The translations under genes and the position numbers were made by a program. From DATMRF01 sp035566435 (GTDB lineage: Bacteria > Verrucomicrobiota > Verrucomicrobiia > Limisphaerales > UBA8199): a DNA stretch of 64,000 nt. The notes under the pieces were generated by a model that was not told the origin of the DNA, searched no databases, and saw only the letters and a program-made list of their open reading frames with translations. The DNA lies in the NCBI GenBank assembly GCA_035566435.1, contig DATMRF010000002.1, forward strand, positions 1 to 64,000, given 5' to 3'. Each line of letters begins with the position of its first letter. The stretch's first letter is position 1. This document shows, in pieces, positions 35,355-44,355 of the stretch.

Positions 35355-37037
35355 TTATTTGTCTTTGCCTTCTTCCTGCCTTGCCTCGTCGGCCGCGTCG
35401 AACGCGTGCTGCAAGGCGACGAGGTCTTCGCCCGGTTTGAGGGCATCCAGCGCGGCCTGTTCAGCCTTGAGCTGCTCGTTCGAGTAGTTAGCCGCTTTGA
35501 TCGAGAGGCCGATGCGACGATCGCTCTTGTCGATCTTGATGACGCGCGCGGTGACTTCCTGGCCCACTTTCAGCACGTTCTTGATCTTATCGACACGGTC
35601 CTCGCTGATCTGCGAGATGTGAACCAGGCCGTCGATTTCATGCTGCAACCCGATAAACGCGCCGAAACTCGCCAGCTTGGTGACTTTGCCGGTGACCAGG
35701 TCGCCGACTTTGTAAAGCGAGTCAATGGTTTCCCATGGGTCCTGGGTGAGCTGCTTGAGGCCGACGGCGATGCGCTGGTTGGCTTTGTCCACCTCCAACA
35801 CGACCGCTTCGACTTCGTCGCCCTTCTTAAGCACTTCGGAGGGGTGATTGATCTTGCGCGTCCAGGAAATGTCCGAGACGTGAATCATTCCGTCCAGGCC
35901 CTCTTCCAGCTCGATGAAAGCGCCATAGCTGGTGAGGTTGCGAATCTTGCCTTTGACGCGGGTGCCGGCCGGATACTTTTCCTGGGCGCGGTCCCATGGG
36001 TTGGCTTCGAGTTGGCGCAAGCCCAAAGAGATTTTCTGTTCCTCCCGGTTGATGCCGAGGACCTGGGCCTCGATTTCCTGGTCCTGCTTGAGGATGTCGG
36101 ACGGCTTGGCGACGCGCTTGGTCCAGGAGAGTTCGGTGACGTGGACGAGGCCCTCGACACCGGGCTCGAGCTCGACGAATGCGCCGTAGGGAACGAGGTT
36201 GACCACTTTGCCTTTGACCTTGGCGCCGACAGGATATTTCTGCTCGATGCTGTCCCAGGGATTGGCGAGTTTCTGCTTGAGCCCGAGGCTAACGCGCTCT
36301 TTTTCGCGATTGATGTCGAGCACCACGACATCTATATCCTGGCCGACCTTGAGCAGTTCGGAAGGGTGTCCGATGCGGCCCCAGCTCATGTCGGTGATAT
36401 GGAGCAAGCCGTCGATGCCGTTCAGGTCGATGAACGCGCCAAAGTCAGTGATGTTCTTGACCGTGCCCTTGCGAATGTCGCCCGGAGTCATCTCGGTGAG
36501 AAGTTTCTGGCGGCGCTCCATGCGCTCCTGCTCGATGAGCTCGCGGCGCGACAGAACGATATTCTGGCGCTCCTGGTTGATCTTAACGACCTTGAAATCG
36601 TAAGTGTTGCCGACGTATTGCGCCAGGTTCTTCGGCGTCATTACGTCGATTTGGGAGGCAGGCAGAAAAGCCTCGACGCCGATATTAACCAGCAAGCCGC
36701 CCTTGACGATGGCTTTGACCTTGCCGGCGATGGTGCCTCCCTCATTACAGATGGTCAGGATGCGTTCCCAATTCTTTTTGAACTCGGCCTTCTCCTTCGA
36801 GAGGACCACCATGCCCTCTTTGTCTTCGAGCTTTTCGATCAGGACGTCGATCTCGTCGCCGACTTTGACGGCCTTGATATCCTCGAACTCATTTCCGGAA
36901 ATGACCCCTTCGCTCTTGTAGCCGATGTCCACCAGAACTTCTTTGGGGCGGACTTCGATGATAGTGCCCTTGACGATATTGCCAGCGGCAAACGGCAGCG
37001 TGCCCGTTTGCTTCATGGCCTCTTCCATGGTCAGCAT
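35355..37037 (-). CDS. rpsA: 30S ribosomal protein S1
   Basis: 560 residues from ATG 37037 (ATG 37028 also possible; neither has a Shine-Dalgarno, which is common for S1). Six S1/OB repeats can be followed: FAAGNIVKGTIIEV, ICNEGGTIAGKVKAIVKGG, MTPGDIRKGTVKNITDFGAFIDL, YPVGAKVKGKVVNLVPYGAFVEL, YPAGTRVKGKIRNLTSYGAFIEL and YKVGDLVTGKVTKLASFGAFIGL. S1 binds mRNA and assists initiation. The C-terminal tail is Glu/Ala/Lys-rich. Single gene with its own terminator. Confidence 0.95.
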   Translation of the reverse strand: MLTMEEAMKQTGTLPFAAGNIVKGTIIEVRPKEVLVDIGYKSEGVISGNEFEDIKAVKVGDEIDVLIEKLEDKEGMVVLSKEKAEFKKNWERILTICNEGGTIAGKVKAIVKGGLLVNIGVEAFLPASQIDVMTPKNLAQYVGNTYDFKVVKINQERQNIVLSRRELIEQERMERRQKLLTEMTPGDIRKGTVKNITDFGAFIDLNGIDGLLHITDMSWGRIGHPSELLKVGQDIDVVVLDINREKERVSLGLKQKLANPWDSIEQKYPVGAKVKGKVVNLVPYGAFVELEPGVEGLVHVTELSWTKRVAKPSDILKQDQEIEAQVLGINREEQKISLGLRQLEANPWDRAQEKYPAGTRVKGKIRNLTSYGAFIELEEGLDGMIHVSDISWTRKINHPSEVLKKGDEVEAVVLEVDKANQRIAVGLKQLTQDPWETIDSLYKVGDLVTGKVTKLASFGAFIGLQHEIDGLVHISQISEDRVDKIKNVLKVGQEVTARVIKIDKSDRRIGLSIKAANYSNEQLKAEQAALDALKPGEDLVALQHAFDAADEARQEEGKDK

Positions 37038-37432
37038 AATAAATGTACCAACTAACTTGCTTCCAATGAACCTAGGGGAGACTTGGTCAGCGCGGCGCTT
37101 TCCTAGCTCCATTGCCTAACGGACCAGACGTTGCTGCGGCAACGGAGGTTGAAGGTTAGGTTCTGCGTTAACTTTCTTTTCTCAGCCTCAAAGAACATCC
37201 GCACACGCGGAGTTCAGGCGGGAAAAAGGATAGGCCCGGTAAGCCCAGATGCAAAGGAAAAAGAGCCGAAAAAGATGAAGGATGAAGAGAAAGGCTGGGC
37301 AGAGGGGCGAAACGAGCAGTAACAGGTGACCGGGGCAATTTCCCCTAGATAAAGGTGGGAACGTGACACCAAAAGACAGCTTGGGGCAAAGGTGCGCTCC
37401 TGACCTTTGCTTTTCGAGCCTCTCTTGCCGGC
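37038..37432. other. spacer upstream of rpsA
   Basis: 395 bases between the start of rpsA and the end of the Cys-rich peptide gene. It should contain the rpsA promoter and leader. It is purine-rich near 37250-37320. I see no clear promoter hexamers, RNA gene or conserved repeat, and the short frames are not convincing. Confidence 0.4.
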
Positions 37433-37687
37433 TTACTTTTGAGCAGTCGCAGCGGCCTTCGTCGAATTCTTCTGTAGACTAAGATCCTCTTTGTTCGGGT
37501 TGCACTTGGTGCAGGATTTGCCGTCTTTATGCGCCGCAACACAGCACTTATGCCGGCATTCTTTGCCTTGCGCCGCAGCTTCCTGGCAACAAGTGAGCTT
37601 CTCGGTTTTCTTCTCAGCGGCCATCGCAGAACCCACCAAGAGGGAAAACGCGCAGCCCAGAGCAATCCAGATTCTAATCGACTTCAT
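37433..37687 (-). CDS. small secreted cysteine-rich protein
   Basis: 84 residues. Signal peptide at 1-23 (IRIWIALGCAFSLLVGSAMA). The mature ~60 residues contain CCQEAAAQGKEC, RHKCCVAAHKDGK and SCTKCNP: seven cysteines with His residues, in pairs that could bind metal or form disulfides. The C-terminus is Lys/Thr/Ala-rich. It may bind copper or zinc in the periplasm, or be a small structural peptide; both are inference. Single gene, divergent from nrdR. Confidence 0.6.
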   Translation of the reverse strand: MKSIRIWIALGCAFSLLVGSAMAAEKKTEKLTCCQEAAAQGKECRHKCCVAAHKDGKSCTKCNPNKEDLSLQKNSTKAAATAQK

Positions 37688-37998
37688 AGCTTCAATGCTT
37701 TCGTAATCATCCGCTTAGCCAAGCGGCCAAGGACTCTTGCGATCAGTGTAGGGTTTAGACGCTCGTTGTCGATAGCGAATTCATGCAGCAGGCTTGGAGG
37801 ACTGGTAACCCCGCATTGGAATCAGTGGCTGGCGTCCGGTCGCTGGGCCGCGAGTGTCCGTAAGCGTAATGTCAAACGCTGAGTTCAAATAACGGGTCAC
37901 CCATCAATCATCACTATTCGGATTCGTTCACCAACCACTTGACTCCCCAACCCTTTGTATAGTACAAGAGGCGCACCCACTATTAGCAGTGGGAACCT
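37688..37998. promoter_or_regulatory. divergent spacer with possible NrdR-type palindrome
   Basis: 311 bases. At 37953-37968 CTTTGTATAGTACAAG is a near-palindrome, 30 bases before nrdR. NrdR boxes are 16-base palindromes of related shape (ACA-rich ends, TATA-like centre), so autoregulation is possible. TTGACT at 37939-37944 precedes it. The rest of the spacer shows nothing distinctive. Confidence 0.3.
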
Positions 37999-38454
37999 AT
38001 GCGCTGCCCAAAGTGCGGATGCCAGGATGACAAGGTTATCGATTCGCGCGCCTCGCGTGAGGGGGCGACGATTCGGCGCCGACGGGAATGCATTGGCTGT
38101 GGCTACCGGTTTACCACCTACGAGGAGATTGAGCGCGGGGGATTGGTGGTGGTGAAGCGCGATGGCCGCCGAGAGGAGTTTTCGAAGGAAAAGCTCTTGT
38201 CCGGCCTCAGAAAAGCGTGCCAGAAGCGGCCGATTAGCCCAAAGGTCATCGAGGACCTCGTTGAACGGATCGTAAACGAAGTGACTGACAAATATGAGAG
38301 AGAGGTGCCTGCCGAGGTGATTGGGAAATTGGTGATGGATGGGTTGCGACAGGTGGATGAGGTTGCCTATGTGCGGTTTGCGAGCGTCTATCGTCGGTTC
38401 CAGGAAGCGACTGATTTCGTGCACGAAGTAAAGAAGTTGGGAGGAAAAGAATGA
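37999..38454 (+). CDS. nrdR: transcriptional repressor of ribonucleotide reductase genes
   Basis: 151 residues. The zinc ribbon has C3-x2-C6 and C31-x2-C34 (MRCPKCG, CIGCGYRFTTYE), and the ATP-cone (~49-139) includes VVVKRDGRREEFSKEKLLSGL and VDEVAYVRFASVYRRF. NrdR senses ATP/dATP and represses nrd operons. The stop overlaps the next gene by four bases (ATGA). No nrd genes in the window. Confidence 0.95.
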   Translation: MRCPKCGCQDDKVIDSRASREGATIRRRRECIGCGYRFTTYEEIERGGLVVVKRDGRREEFSKEKLLSGLRKACQKRPISPKVIEDLVERIVNEVTDKYEREVPAEVIGKLVMDGLRQVDEVAYVRFASVYRRFQEATDFVHEVKKLGGKE

Positions 38455-39008
38455 TTACTTTGGCCGCAGATTGCTTATTGTTTGAACTGGCAAATGGGGA
38501 GAGCGTTCCCTTCTCGGCGGAAATGGTTTCCGTGGAACTGGAAGGAGATACGGAGCTGTGGTTCGACGCCGAATTCGTGCGGCATGCCGCGAAAGCGGTG
38601 TTCCATTACTTCAAGGAGGAATTGGGCCGACAAACCGTGACAATAGGAGAATTCACCGGTGCTTTGGAAAAGGTGATGCGCGGGTTCAAACCGGCCTGCC
38701 GGGGCTTGGACCAGGCTCGCGCGGATGCGAGCGTTCTGGAATCAGATCTAGGGCGGCTGGCACGTGAATCCAGCGGGGGTTGTGAGCTGATTTTCTTCCC
38801 GCGACTGCGCGATGAGCTGCGGCTCAAACTGCAGCAGAGACCGCGCCAGGTGCGATTTCACGGCTTGCGGGGCTGCGTGAAGCAGCTTGTCGGGGCGCGG
38901 CGCTGGACGGTGCGCTGCCGCGGCCTGGAGGAGCAAATCGTCGCTTACCTTCGCGAATGCCTTAGGGCTGAACCGCCGCAGGCGGATTGTTCCATCGTGG
39001 TAGAGTAG
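38451..39008 (+). CDS. hypothetical protein translated with nrdR
   Basis: 185 residues, starting inside the nrdR stop. The first half has an acidic beta region (LLFELANGESVPFSAEMVSVEL) and a helix pair resembling a small ATP-cone-like or winged element (DAEFVRHAAKAVFHYFKEELG). The second half is basic (LRLKLQQRPRQVRFHGLRG) with four scattered cysteines. No signal peptide. Not recognised; the tight coupling suggests a role linked to nucleotide metabolism or gene regulation, but this is inference. Confidence 0.6.
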   Translation: MITLAADCLLFELANGESVPFSAEMVSVELEGDTELWFDAEFVRHAAKAVFHYFKEELGRQTVTIGEFTGALEKVMRGFKPACRGLDQARADASVLESDLGRLARESSGGCELIFFPRLRDELRLKLQQRPRQVRFHGLRGCVKQLVGARRWTVRCRGLEEQIVAYLRECLRAEPPQADCSIVVE

Positions 39009-39106
39009 GGTCCGCCGAATATCGCCTCGGCTTCCGGACGTTGCGCGGCCGAATTTAATTGAGCGAAGGAGGAGAATTCGGTATCCAATAGGCGCGAATC
39101 ACGCGC

Positions 39107-40102
39107 ATGCAAAACCAAACGGGCAACGGAATTCTTGAAGAGTTCCGGATCGAATTCCTGGACTGTTGGCAACGGGTGCCGAACAAAGGATTTTTCCTGA
39201 CGTTGCTGGTGGTTTGGCTCGCGTTGTTCCAGTGGTTGGGCAATTCGACGCTCGGATACGTAAGCACAAAGTCCCTGTTTTACTGGCTTTATGATGCATT
39301 CACCGCGGGCGGCAGGTCGGATGCCTTCGAAGAGGAAACGGTGGGACTATTCATGCCGCTTGCGGTCCTGGTTATCTTGTGGCTGAAGCGCCGCCAGTTA
39401 ATCGCTTTGGAGCTGAAGCCCGGGTGGCCCGGGCTCCTGCTGCTGGGCGCCGGCGCCCTCCTGCATGTCGTTGGATATCTGGTCCAGCAGCCCCGCATTT
39501 CCGTCGCAGGGCTCTTTCTGGGTCTTTATGGCATAACGGGCCTGACGTGGGGCAGCACTTGGCTGCGTGCCACCTATTTTCCATTCCTGCTTTTTGGCTT
39601 TTGCATGCCGCTCGGGTCGCAAGCTGAGATCGTTACCTTTCCGCTACGGTTGCTGGTCACCCGCCTCGTAGAACTCGTTTGCCACTACGTCCTCGCTATT
39701 GATGTCATCCGTCAAGGCACAGCTCTTATCAACCCGACCGAGCATTACAATTACGAAGTCGCGGCGGCCTGCAGCGGCATCAGGAGCCTGTTGGCGACGA
39801 TGGCAATCGCGGTCACAATTGGGTTTTATTCATTCGGAAAGTGGTGGAAACGCCTGGTGGTCATCGGGTCCGCGTTTCCGCTTGCCGTGGTAGGCAACCT
39901 GTTTCGCATGCTCACCATCGTGGTCGCCGCTGAGCTTGGCGGCCAGGAATGGGGCAATACGGTGCATGAAGGCGGTCCCCTGGGAGTTTTCAGTCTTTTG
40001 CCGTATGTCCCGGTTTTCTTGGGTTTGTTCTGGCTGGAAAACTGGTTGCGCGAGCGGCCCGCCTCGCACGCCATCCCGCCGATGGAGGCCAAGACCGCAT
40101 GA
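39107..40102 (+). CDS. exosortase (archaeosortase/exosortase family)
   Basis: 331 residues with about eight membrane helices. The catalytic triad of the family is present: C222 in AAACSGIRSLLA, R267 in GNLFRML and H287 in TVHEGG. Exosortases cleave C-terminal PEP-CTERM-like signals of exported proteins and process them for surface delivery. The EpsI partner follows with a four-base overlap and exopolysaccharide genes come next, the typical neighbourhood. No protein with a recognisable PEP-CTERM tail is encoded in this window. The exact exosortase subtype is not assigned. Confidence 0.9.
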   Translation: MQNQTGNGILEEFRIEFLDCWQRVPNKGFFLTLLVVWLALFQWLGNSTLGYVSTKSLFYWLYDAFTAGGRSDAFEEETVGLFMPLAVLVILWLKRRQLIALELKPGWPGLLLLGAGALLHVVGYLVQQPRISVAGLFLGLYGITGLTWGSTWLRATYFPFLLFGFCMPLGSQAEIVTFPLRLLVTRLVELVCHYVLAIDVIRQGTALINPTEHYNYEVAAACSGIRSLLATMAIAVTIGFYSFGKWWKRLVVIGSAFPLAVVGNLFRMLTIVVAAELGGQEWGNTVHEGGPLGVFSLLPYVPVFLGLFWLENWLRERPASHAIPPMEAKTA

Positions 40103-40851
40103 ACCAGCAGAAGTTGCTGATGCTCACATTGGGCCTCGCGCTCATCGGAGGGACCGCGGTGGCTTTGACCCAACTGCCTAAGCGGCAACGATTGGGAGCG
40201 CCAGGCGTAATGACTCGGCCTCTGGCAGGTTCCAACCGCCTCGAAGTGTTGCTCCCGGAGCAGGTACCCGGTTACGACTCTCAATGGCAGGAACCGGACG
40301 AGGTGACCTTAAATACGCTGCCCAAAGACACGAGTTTTGGCTGCCGCCTCTACACCGCGAAAGATCCGGCAGATTTCTGGGTTCGCATGCAGGTTGTGTT
40401 GATGGGAAACGACCGGAGCAGCCTGCACAAGCCGCAATTCTGTTTAACCGGCTCCGGCTGGAACATCGACCCAGCGGCCTCCGTCGAAATCAGTGTGCAC
40501 ATGGACCAACCTTGCAGTTACGATTTGCCGGTCGTGAAGTTGATTGCCACCAAGGAAGCCATGGACAACGGCGAAAAGAGAGTGGCGCGAGGCGTTTACA
40601 TCTATTGGTTTGTGGCTGACGATGCCCTCAGCGCCAGTGTGACGGGTTTTCAGCGAAATTGGCTGATAGCGAAGACGCTTTTGCGGACGGGCGTGCTCCA
40701 GCGCTGGGCGTATGTGAGTTGTTTTTCGGTCTGTGCGCCCGGACAGGAAGATGCCACGTTTGAGCGGATGACGAAGTTTATCGCCGCGTCGGTGCCTCAG
40801 TTCCAAATGATGCCGCGCGGGCCGGTGGCCACGGCTTCAACCCGACCATGA
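40099..40851 (+). CDS. EpsI-family exosortase-associated protein
   Basis: 250 residues, starting within the exosortase stop. An N-terminal hydrophobic anchor (LLMLTLGLALIGGTAVAL) is followed by the EpsI/DUF3485 domain: LPEQVPGYDSQWQEP, DRSSLHKPQFCLTGSGW, YIYWFVADDALSASVTGFQ and WAYVSCFSVCAPGQEDATF. In many bacteria this domain is fused to the exosortase; here it is separate. It probably faces the periplasm and works with the exosortase; the molecular role is not established. Confidence 0.85.
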   Translation: MNQQKLLMLTLGLALIGGTAVALTQLPKRQRLGAPGVMTRPLAGSNRLEVLLPEQVPGYDSQWQEPDEVTLNTLPKDTSFGCRLYTAKDPADFWVRMQVVLMGNDRSSLHKPQFCLTGSGWNIDPAASVEISVHMDQPCSYDLPVVKLIATKEAMDNGEKRVARGVYIYWFVADDALSASVTGFQRNWLIAKTLLRTGVLQRWAYVSCFSVCAPGQEDATFERMTKFIAASVPQFQMMPRGPVATASTRP

Positions 40852-40877
40852 GTTCCGCTCTCGAAATCTGCTGAGCT

Positions 40878-42272
40878 ATGCTGCGCCGCAATCGTGTCAT
40901 ACGGATGCAGGTCCATGAGCTGATCGATGCCTGCCTCTTCATGTTCAGCTTTTGGCTGGCGTACGCTCTGCGGTCCAATGACACTATTATTAATCTCTTC
41001 GGCCTGCATGCAATCCCGCGGGATGCTTTTGACCGTTACCTGTGGCTTTACCTGGTGATCCCGGCGGCGCCACTGGTGCTGGAAGCCGTGGGGTTTTACA
41101 ACCGGCCGTTGCTTTGCTCGCGCCGAGCAACCGCCTGGCTCCTGTTCAAAGGGTGCCTGGTCACTACACTCGCCATTACACTTGCCCTGGTGATGTTCAG
41201 GTTGGAACTCGCGCGGTGGGTGGTCATCTGGTTCGGGTTCATCAGTTTCGGGTTGGTATTCGCCAAAGAGGAACTGCTCCAAATGATGGTTAGGAGCAAG
41301 GTCGGCGCGGAGCAGTACCGGCGCCGGTTTATTCTGGTGGGCACGGCCGAGGAGACCGCACGGGTGCGGTCGGAGTTGCGCGCAAAGTCCTCCGAAGCGA
41401 TCGACGTCGTGGCCCAATTGGACCTGAGTGAGGCGCCGCTCGAACGCCTGGTGGATTTGCTGCACGAGCATTCGATCAACGGGGTAATCATCACCGCCAA
41501 GCGCTCCTCTTTCGACCAGGTGGAAGCAGTCATCAACGCGTGCGAGTTGGAGGGGGTCGAGGTCTGGCTGGTGGCGGATTTTTTCAAGGCGCAGCTCTCC
41601 CGCACCACCTTCGACGATTTCTGCGGACAACCAATCCTGGTGTTTCGGAGCACCCCGGAGGCGTCCTGGCAAGGCGTGCTCAAACAGGTAGTCGATTATG
41701 TTGGCGCGACTCTCCTGCTGATCGTTTGGTCGCCGATCCTGCTGGTGGTGGCGTTGCTGGTTAAGCTCACCTCTCCCGGTCCGATCTTCTTCCACCAGGC
41801 GCGTTCGGGGCTCAACGGCCGGCCGTTTATCCTCTACAAGTTCCGGACCATGATCACCAACGCCGAACAGCTCAAGCATGAGCTGGCAGCCATGAACGAA
41901 ATGACCGGGCCGGTCTTCAAAGTGAGCAACGACCCGCGCGTCACTCCCGTGGGCAGGCTGCTGCGGAAATTCAGCATCGATGAGTTTCCACAGCTCTTCA
42001 ATGTGTTGCGCGGCGAGATGAGCCTCGTAGGCCCGCGACCACTTCCGGTGGACGAGGTGAAGCGCTTTCATGACCTGGCCCACAGGCGCCGGCTCAGCGT
42101 CAAGCCGGGCCTGACCTGCCTCTGGCAGGTTAGCGGCCGCAACAACGTGAATGACTTCCGGGATTGGGTTCGCCTGGACCTTGAGTACATCGACAATTGG
42201 TCCCTCTGGCTGGATTTTAAGATCCTTTGTCGCACCGTGCCGATAGTCCTGGTAGGAACAGGGGCACGGTGA
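40878..42272 (+). CDS. exopolysaccharide polyprenyl glycosylphosphotransferase
   Basis: 464 residues. Four to five membrane helices at the start, a central Rossmann-like nucleotide-binding region (RFILVGTAEETARVRSEL), another helix, then the WbaP/WcaJ-type catalytic domain: LVKLTSPGPIFFHQARSGLNG, FILYKFRTM, GRLLRKFSIDEFPQLFNVLRGEMSLVGPRPLPVDEV, KPGLTCLWQVSGRNN and LDLEYIDNWSLWLDFKILCRTV. It transfers a sugar-phosphate to undecaprenyl phosphate, the first step of exopolysaccharide assembly, at the inner membrane. It follows EpsI by 26 bases. Which sugar is unknown. Confidence 0.93.
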   Translation: MLRRNRVIRMQVHELIDACLFMFSFWLAYALRSNDTIINLFGLHAIPRDAFDRYLWLYLVIPAAPLVLEAVGFYNRPLLCSRRATAWLLFKGCLVTTLAITLALVMFRLELARWVVIWFGFISFGLVFAKEELLQMMVRSKVGAEQYRRRFILVGTAEETARVRSELRAKSSEAIDVVAQLDLSEAPLERLVDLLHEHSINGVIITAKRSSFDQVEAVINACELEGVEVWLVADFFKAQLSRTTFDDFCGQPILVFRSTPEASWQGVLKQVVDYVGATLLLIVWSPILLVVALLVKLTSPGPIFFHQARSGLNGRPFILYKFRTMITNAEQLKHELAAMNEMTGPVFKVSNDPRVTPVGRLLRKFSIDEFPQLFNVLRGEMSLVGPRPLPVDEVKRFHDLAHRRRLSVKPGLTCLWQVSGRNNVNDFRDWVRLDLEYIDNWSLWLDFKILCRTVPIVLVGTGAR

Positions 42273-42345
42273 ACGCAAGAATTGAAGATTCTCAATTCGC
42301 CGTTTTCAATTTCCCGCACCTTACGGCATTGAGGATGATTAACTG

Positions 42346-43311
42346 ATGCGCGCTAACCGGACTAATGTCTCCCGCCAACGCCCCACCAGCGTCGTTACCG
42401 GCGCGGCCGGGTTTCTGGGTTCACACCTGACTGACCTGCTGCTGGCACGCGGCCACAAGGTCATCGGCATCGACAACTTTGTTACCGGCGCCGTCGATAA
42501 CATCTCCCACCTGGGGGGTAATCCAAATTTCAAGTTCATCGAGCAGGATGTCACCGAGTTTATTTTTCTGGATGTGCCGGTTCATTATGTGTGGCACTTC
42601 GCGTCGCCGGCAAGCCCGATTGATTACCTCGAACTCCCGATCCAAACACTGAAAGTTGGGTCGCTCGGCACCCACAAGGCGCTGGGTCTGGCGAAGAATA
42701 AAAAGGCTCGGTTCCTTCTGGCTTCAACCTCGGAAATTTACGGCGACCCGTTGGTGCACCCGCAACCGGAGGAATACTGGGGCAACGTCAACTCGATTGG
42801 GCCGCGCGGCTGCTATGATGAGGCGAAACGGTTTGCTGAGGCGCTCGCGATGGCCTACCGCAACGAACACAAGGTCGAGACCCGAATCGTGCGTATTTTC
42901 AATACTTACGGGCCCCGCATGCGGCTGCATGATGGCCGGGTCGTCCCGGCTTTCGTCAGCCAGGCTCTCAAAAACAAACCGATTACAGTCTTCGGCAAGG
43001 GCCACCAGACCCGGAGCTTCTGCTACGTCTCCGATCTCATCGAGGGGATCTTCCGGCTGATGCTGAGCGACTACGACCTGCCAGTCAACATCGGGAATCC
43101 GACCGAAATGACCGTGCTGGAATTCGCGAAGGAGATTATTCGCGCGACCGGGTCGCAAAGCAGGATCGCGTTTAAGCCCTTGCCGCAGGACGACCCAAAG
43201 CAACGCCGCCCGGATATCGCCAAGGCCAGGAAACTGCTGGGGTGGGAACCCAAGGTCCCGCTGGCCGGAGGACTCGTGAAGACGATCGAGTACTTTCGGA
43301 AGAAGGTATGA
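42346..43311 (+). CDS. UDP-glucuronate decarboxylase (UDP-xylose synthase type)
   Basis: 321 residues with GAGG upstream. SDR fold: [88 protein letters not shown] and [12 protein letters not shown]. These are hallmark segments of UDP-xylose synthases, which convert UDP-glucuronate to UDP-xylose. It probably supplies a pentose for the polymer begun by the previous gene. A dTDP-glucose dehydratase is less likely, because the [10 protein letters not shown] and [12 protein letters not shown] segments favour UXS. Confidence 0.85.
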   Translation: MRANRTNVSRQRPTSVVTGAAGFLGSHLTDLLLARGHKVIGIDNFVTGAVDNISHLGGNPNFKFIEQDVTEFIFLDVPVHYVWHFASPASPIDYLELPIQTLKVGSLGTHKALGLAKNKKARFLLASTSEIYGDPLVHPQPEEYWGNVNSIGPRGCYDEAKRFAEALAMAYRNEHKVETRIVRIFNTYGPRMRLHDGRVVPAFVSQALKNKPITVFGKGHQTRSFCYVSDLIEGIFRLMLSDYDLPVNIGNPTEMTVLEFAKEIIRATGSQSRIAFKPLPQDDPKQRRPDIAKARKLLGWEPKVPLAGGLVKTIEYFRKKV

Positions 43312-43324
43312 CGGCAACGGCGAG

Positions 43325-43435
43325 GGGGCTGGAGTACTGTAGTGATGGAATGGTGGGTACCACGACATCGTGTTGCACCCCTTCCCCAATACCCTATTGC
43401 TCCAACACTCCGTCACTTCACCGCCCCCGCCCCGT
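43325..43435. repeat. TGGAGTA/ACTCCG-type inverted array before lpxA
   Basis: GGAGTACTGTAGTGATGGAATGG on the left and ATTGCTCCAACACTCCGTCAC on the right are complementary in style, as at 32025-32140. It produces the false N-terminal extension of lpxA starting at 43342. Confidence 0.5.
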
Positions 43436-43479
43436 TTTTTTCGCTTGGCAACCCCGCCTGTTCGCACATCTTTGGCCTC

Positions 43480-44274
43480 GTGATTGATCCGACGGCAATT
43501 ATCGCCCCCCAGGCAAAACTCGACCCCACGGTTGAAGTCGGGCCTTACACTGTGATCGATGCAGGCGTGGAGGTCGGAGCGCATTGCGTCATCGGCCCGC
43601 ACGCCTATTTGACCGGGTTGACGAGCATTGGGGTGCGGAATCGATTTTTCGCCGGTTGTGTCATCGGCGAAGCGCCGCAGGACCTGAAATACCAGGGGAC
43701 ACCCACCCGGCTGCGCATCGGTGACGACAATGTCTTTCGCGAGCATGTCACGGTGCATCGATCGACCAAAGTGGGTGAGGAAACGACCCTGGGTTCGCAC
43801 AATTTCCTTATGGCCCACTGCCACGTCGCGCACAACTGCCAGGTCGGCAACCACGTGATTATCGCGAACGGCGCGCTGTTGGGTGGCCATGTGAGCATCG
43901 CAGATCGGGCCTTCATCTCGGGTAATTGCCTGGTGCATCAGTTTGTGCGGGTGGGCACGCTGGCCCTGATGCAGGGCGGTTCGGCGATCAGCAAGGATCT
44001 GCCCCCCTTTACCGTGGCGCGCGGCGACAATGGAATCTGCGGACTGAACACGGTGGGTTTGCGCCGGGGAGGGCTGACCGCCGCGGAGCGTTTGGAATTG
44101 CGCCAGCTTTATCATGCGCTCTTTCGCAAGGGCACCAAGCTTAGCGCGGCTGTGGCGGCGGCAAAGACCCGGTTCGCCAGCCCGCCGTCTCTGATAATGC
44201 TCGACTTCCTGCGAGCGGCAAAGCGCGGCGTCTGTTCTGACGCGGGCCTGGGTGGGGAAGCCAAAGCCAATTAA
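43480..44274 (+). CDS. lpxA: acyl-ACP-UDP-N-acetylglucosamine O-acyltransferase
   Basis: 264 residues from GTG 43480; the frame opens earlier but that part is repeat DNA, and 264 is the usual LpxA length. Left-handed beta-helix hexapeptides run from IDPTAIIAPQAKLDP to ISKDLPPF, with the catalytic-His region MAHCHVAHNCQVGNHVIIANG, then the LpxA-specific LNTVGLRRGGLTAAERLELRQLYHALF. It makes the first lipid A intermediate, so the organism should have lipid A-based LPS. Other lpx genes are not here. Confidence 0.92.
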   Translation: MIDPTAIIAPQAKLDPTVEVGPYTVIDAGVEVGAHCVIGPHAYLTGLTSIGVRNRFFAGCVIGEAPQDLKYQGTPTRLRIGDDNVFREHVTVHRSTKVGEETTLGSHNFLMAHCHVAHNCQVGNHVIIANGALLGGHVSIADRAFISGNCLVHQFVRVGTLALMQGGSAISKDLPPFTVARGDNGICGLNTVGLRRGGLTAAERLELRQLYHALFRKGTKLSAAVAAAKTRFASPPSLIMLDFLRAAKRGVCSDAGLGGEAKAN

Positions 44275-44355
44275 CCGAGGTTGCGGAAGGCGCTCGTCAC
44301 CATTCTTTCTGCGCAGGGTTAAGGGTGGCGAAGGCGCTGCAAGCCCCTGCTGCGG

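Noticed and set aside
35304..37055. 583-residue plus-strand open frame
   Set aside because: It is antisense to rpsA and open only because the S1 repeats have biased codons; the product is Asp/Val/Leu-rich low complexity.
40797..42278. 493-residue minus-strand open frame
   Set aside because: It is antisense to the glycosylphosphotransferase, whose family motifs are unmistakable; the antisense product is His/Gln/Arg-rich with no known pattern.
43342..43479. N-terminal extension of LpxA
   Set aside because: Encoded by an inverted TGGAGTA-type repeat array; LpxA of normal length starts at GTG 43480.
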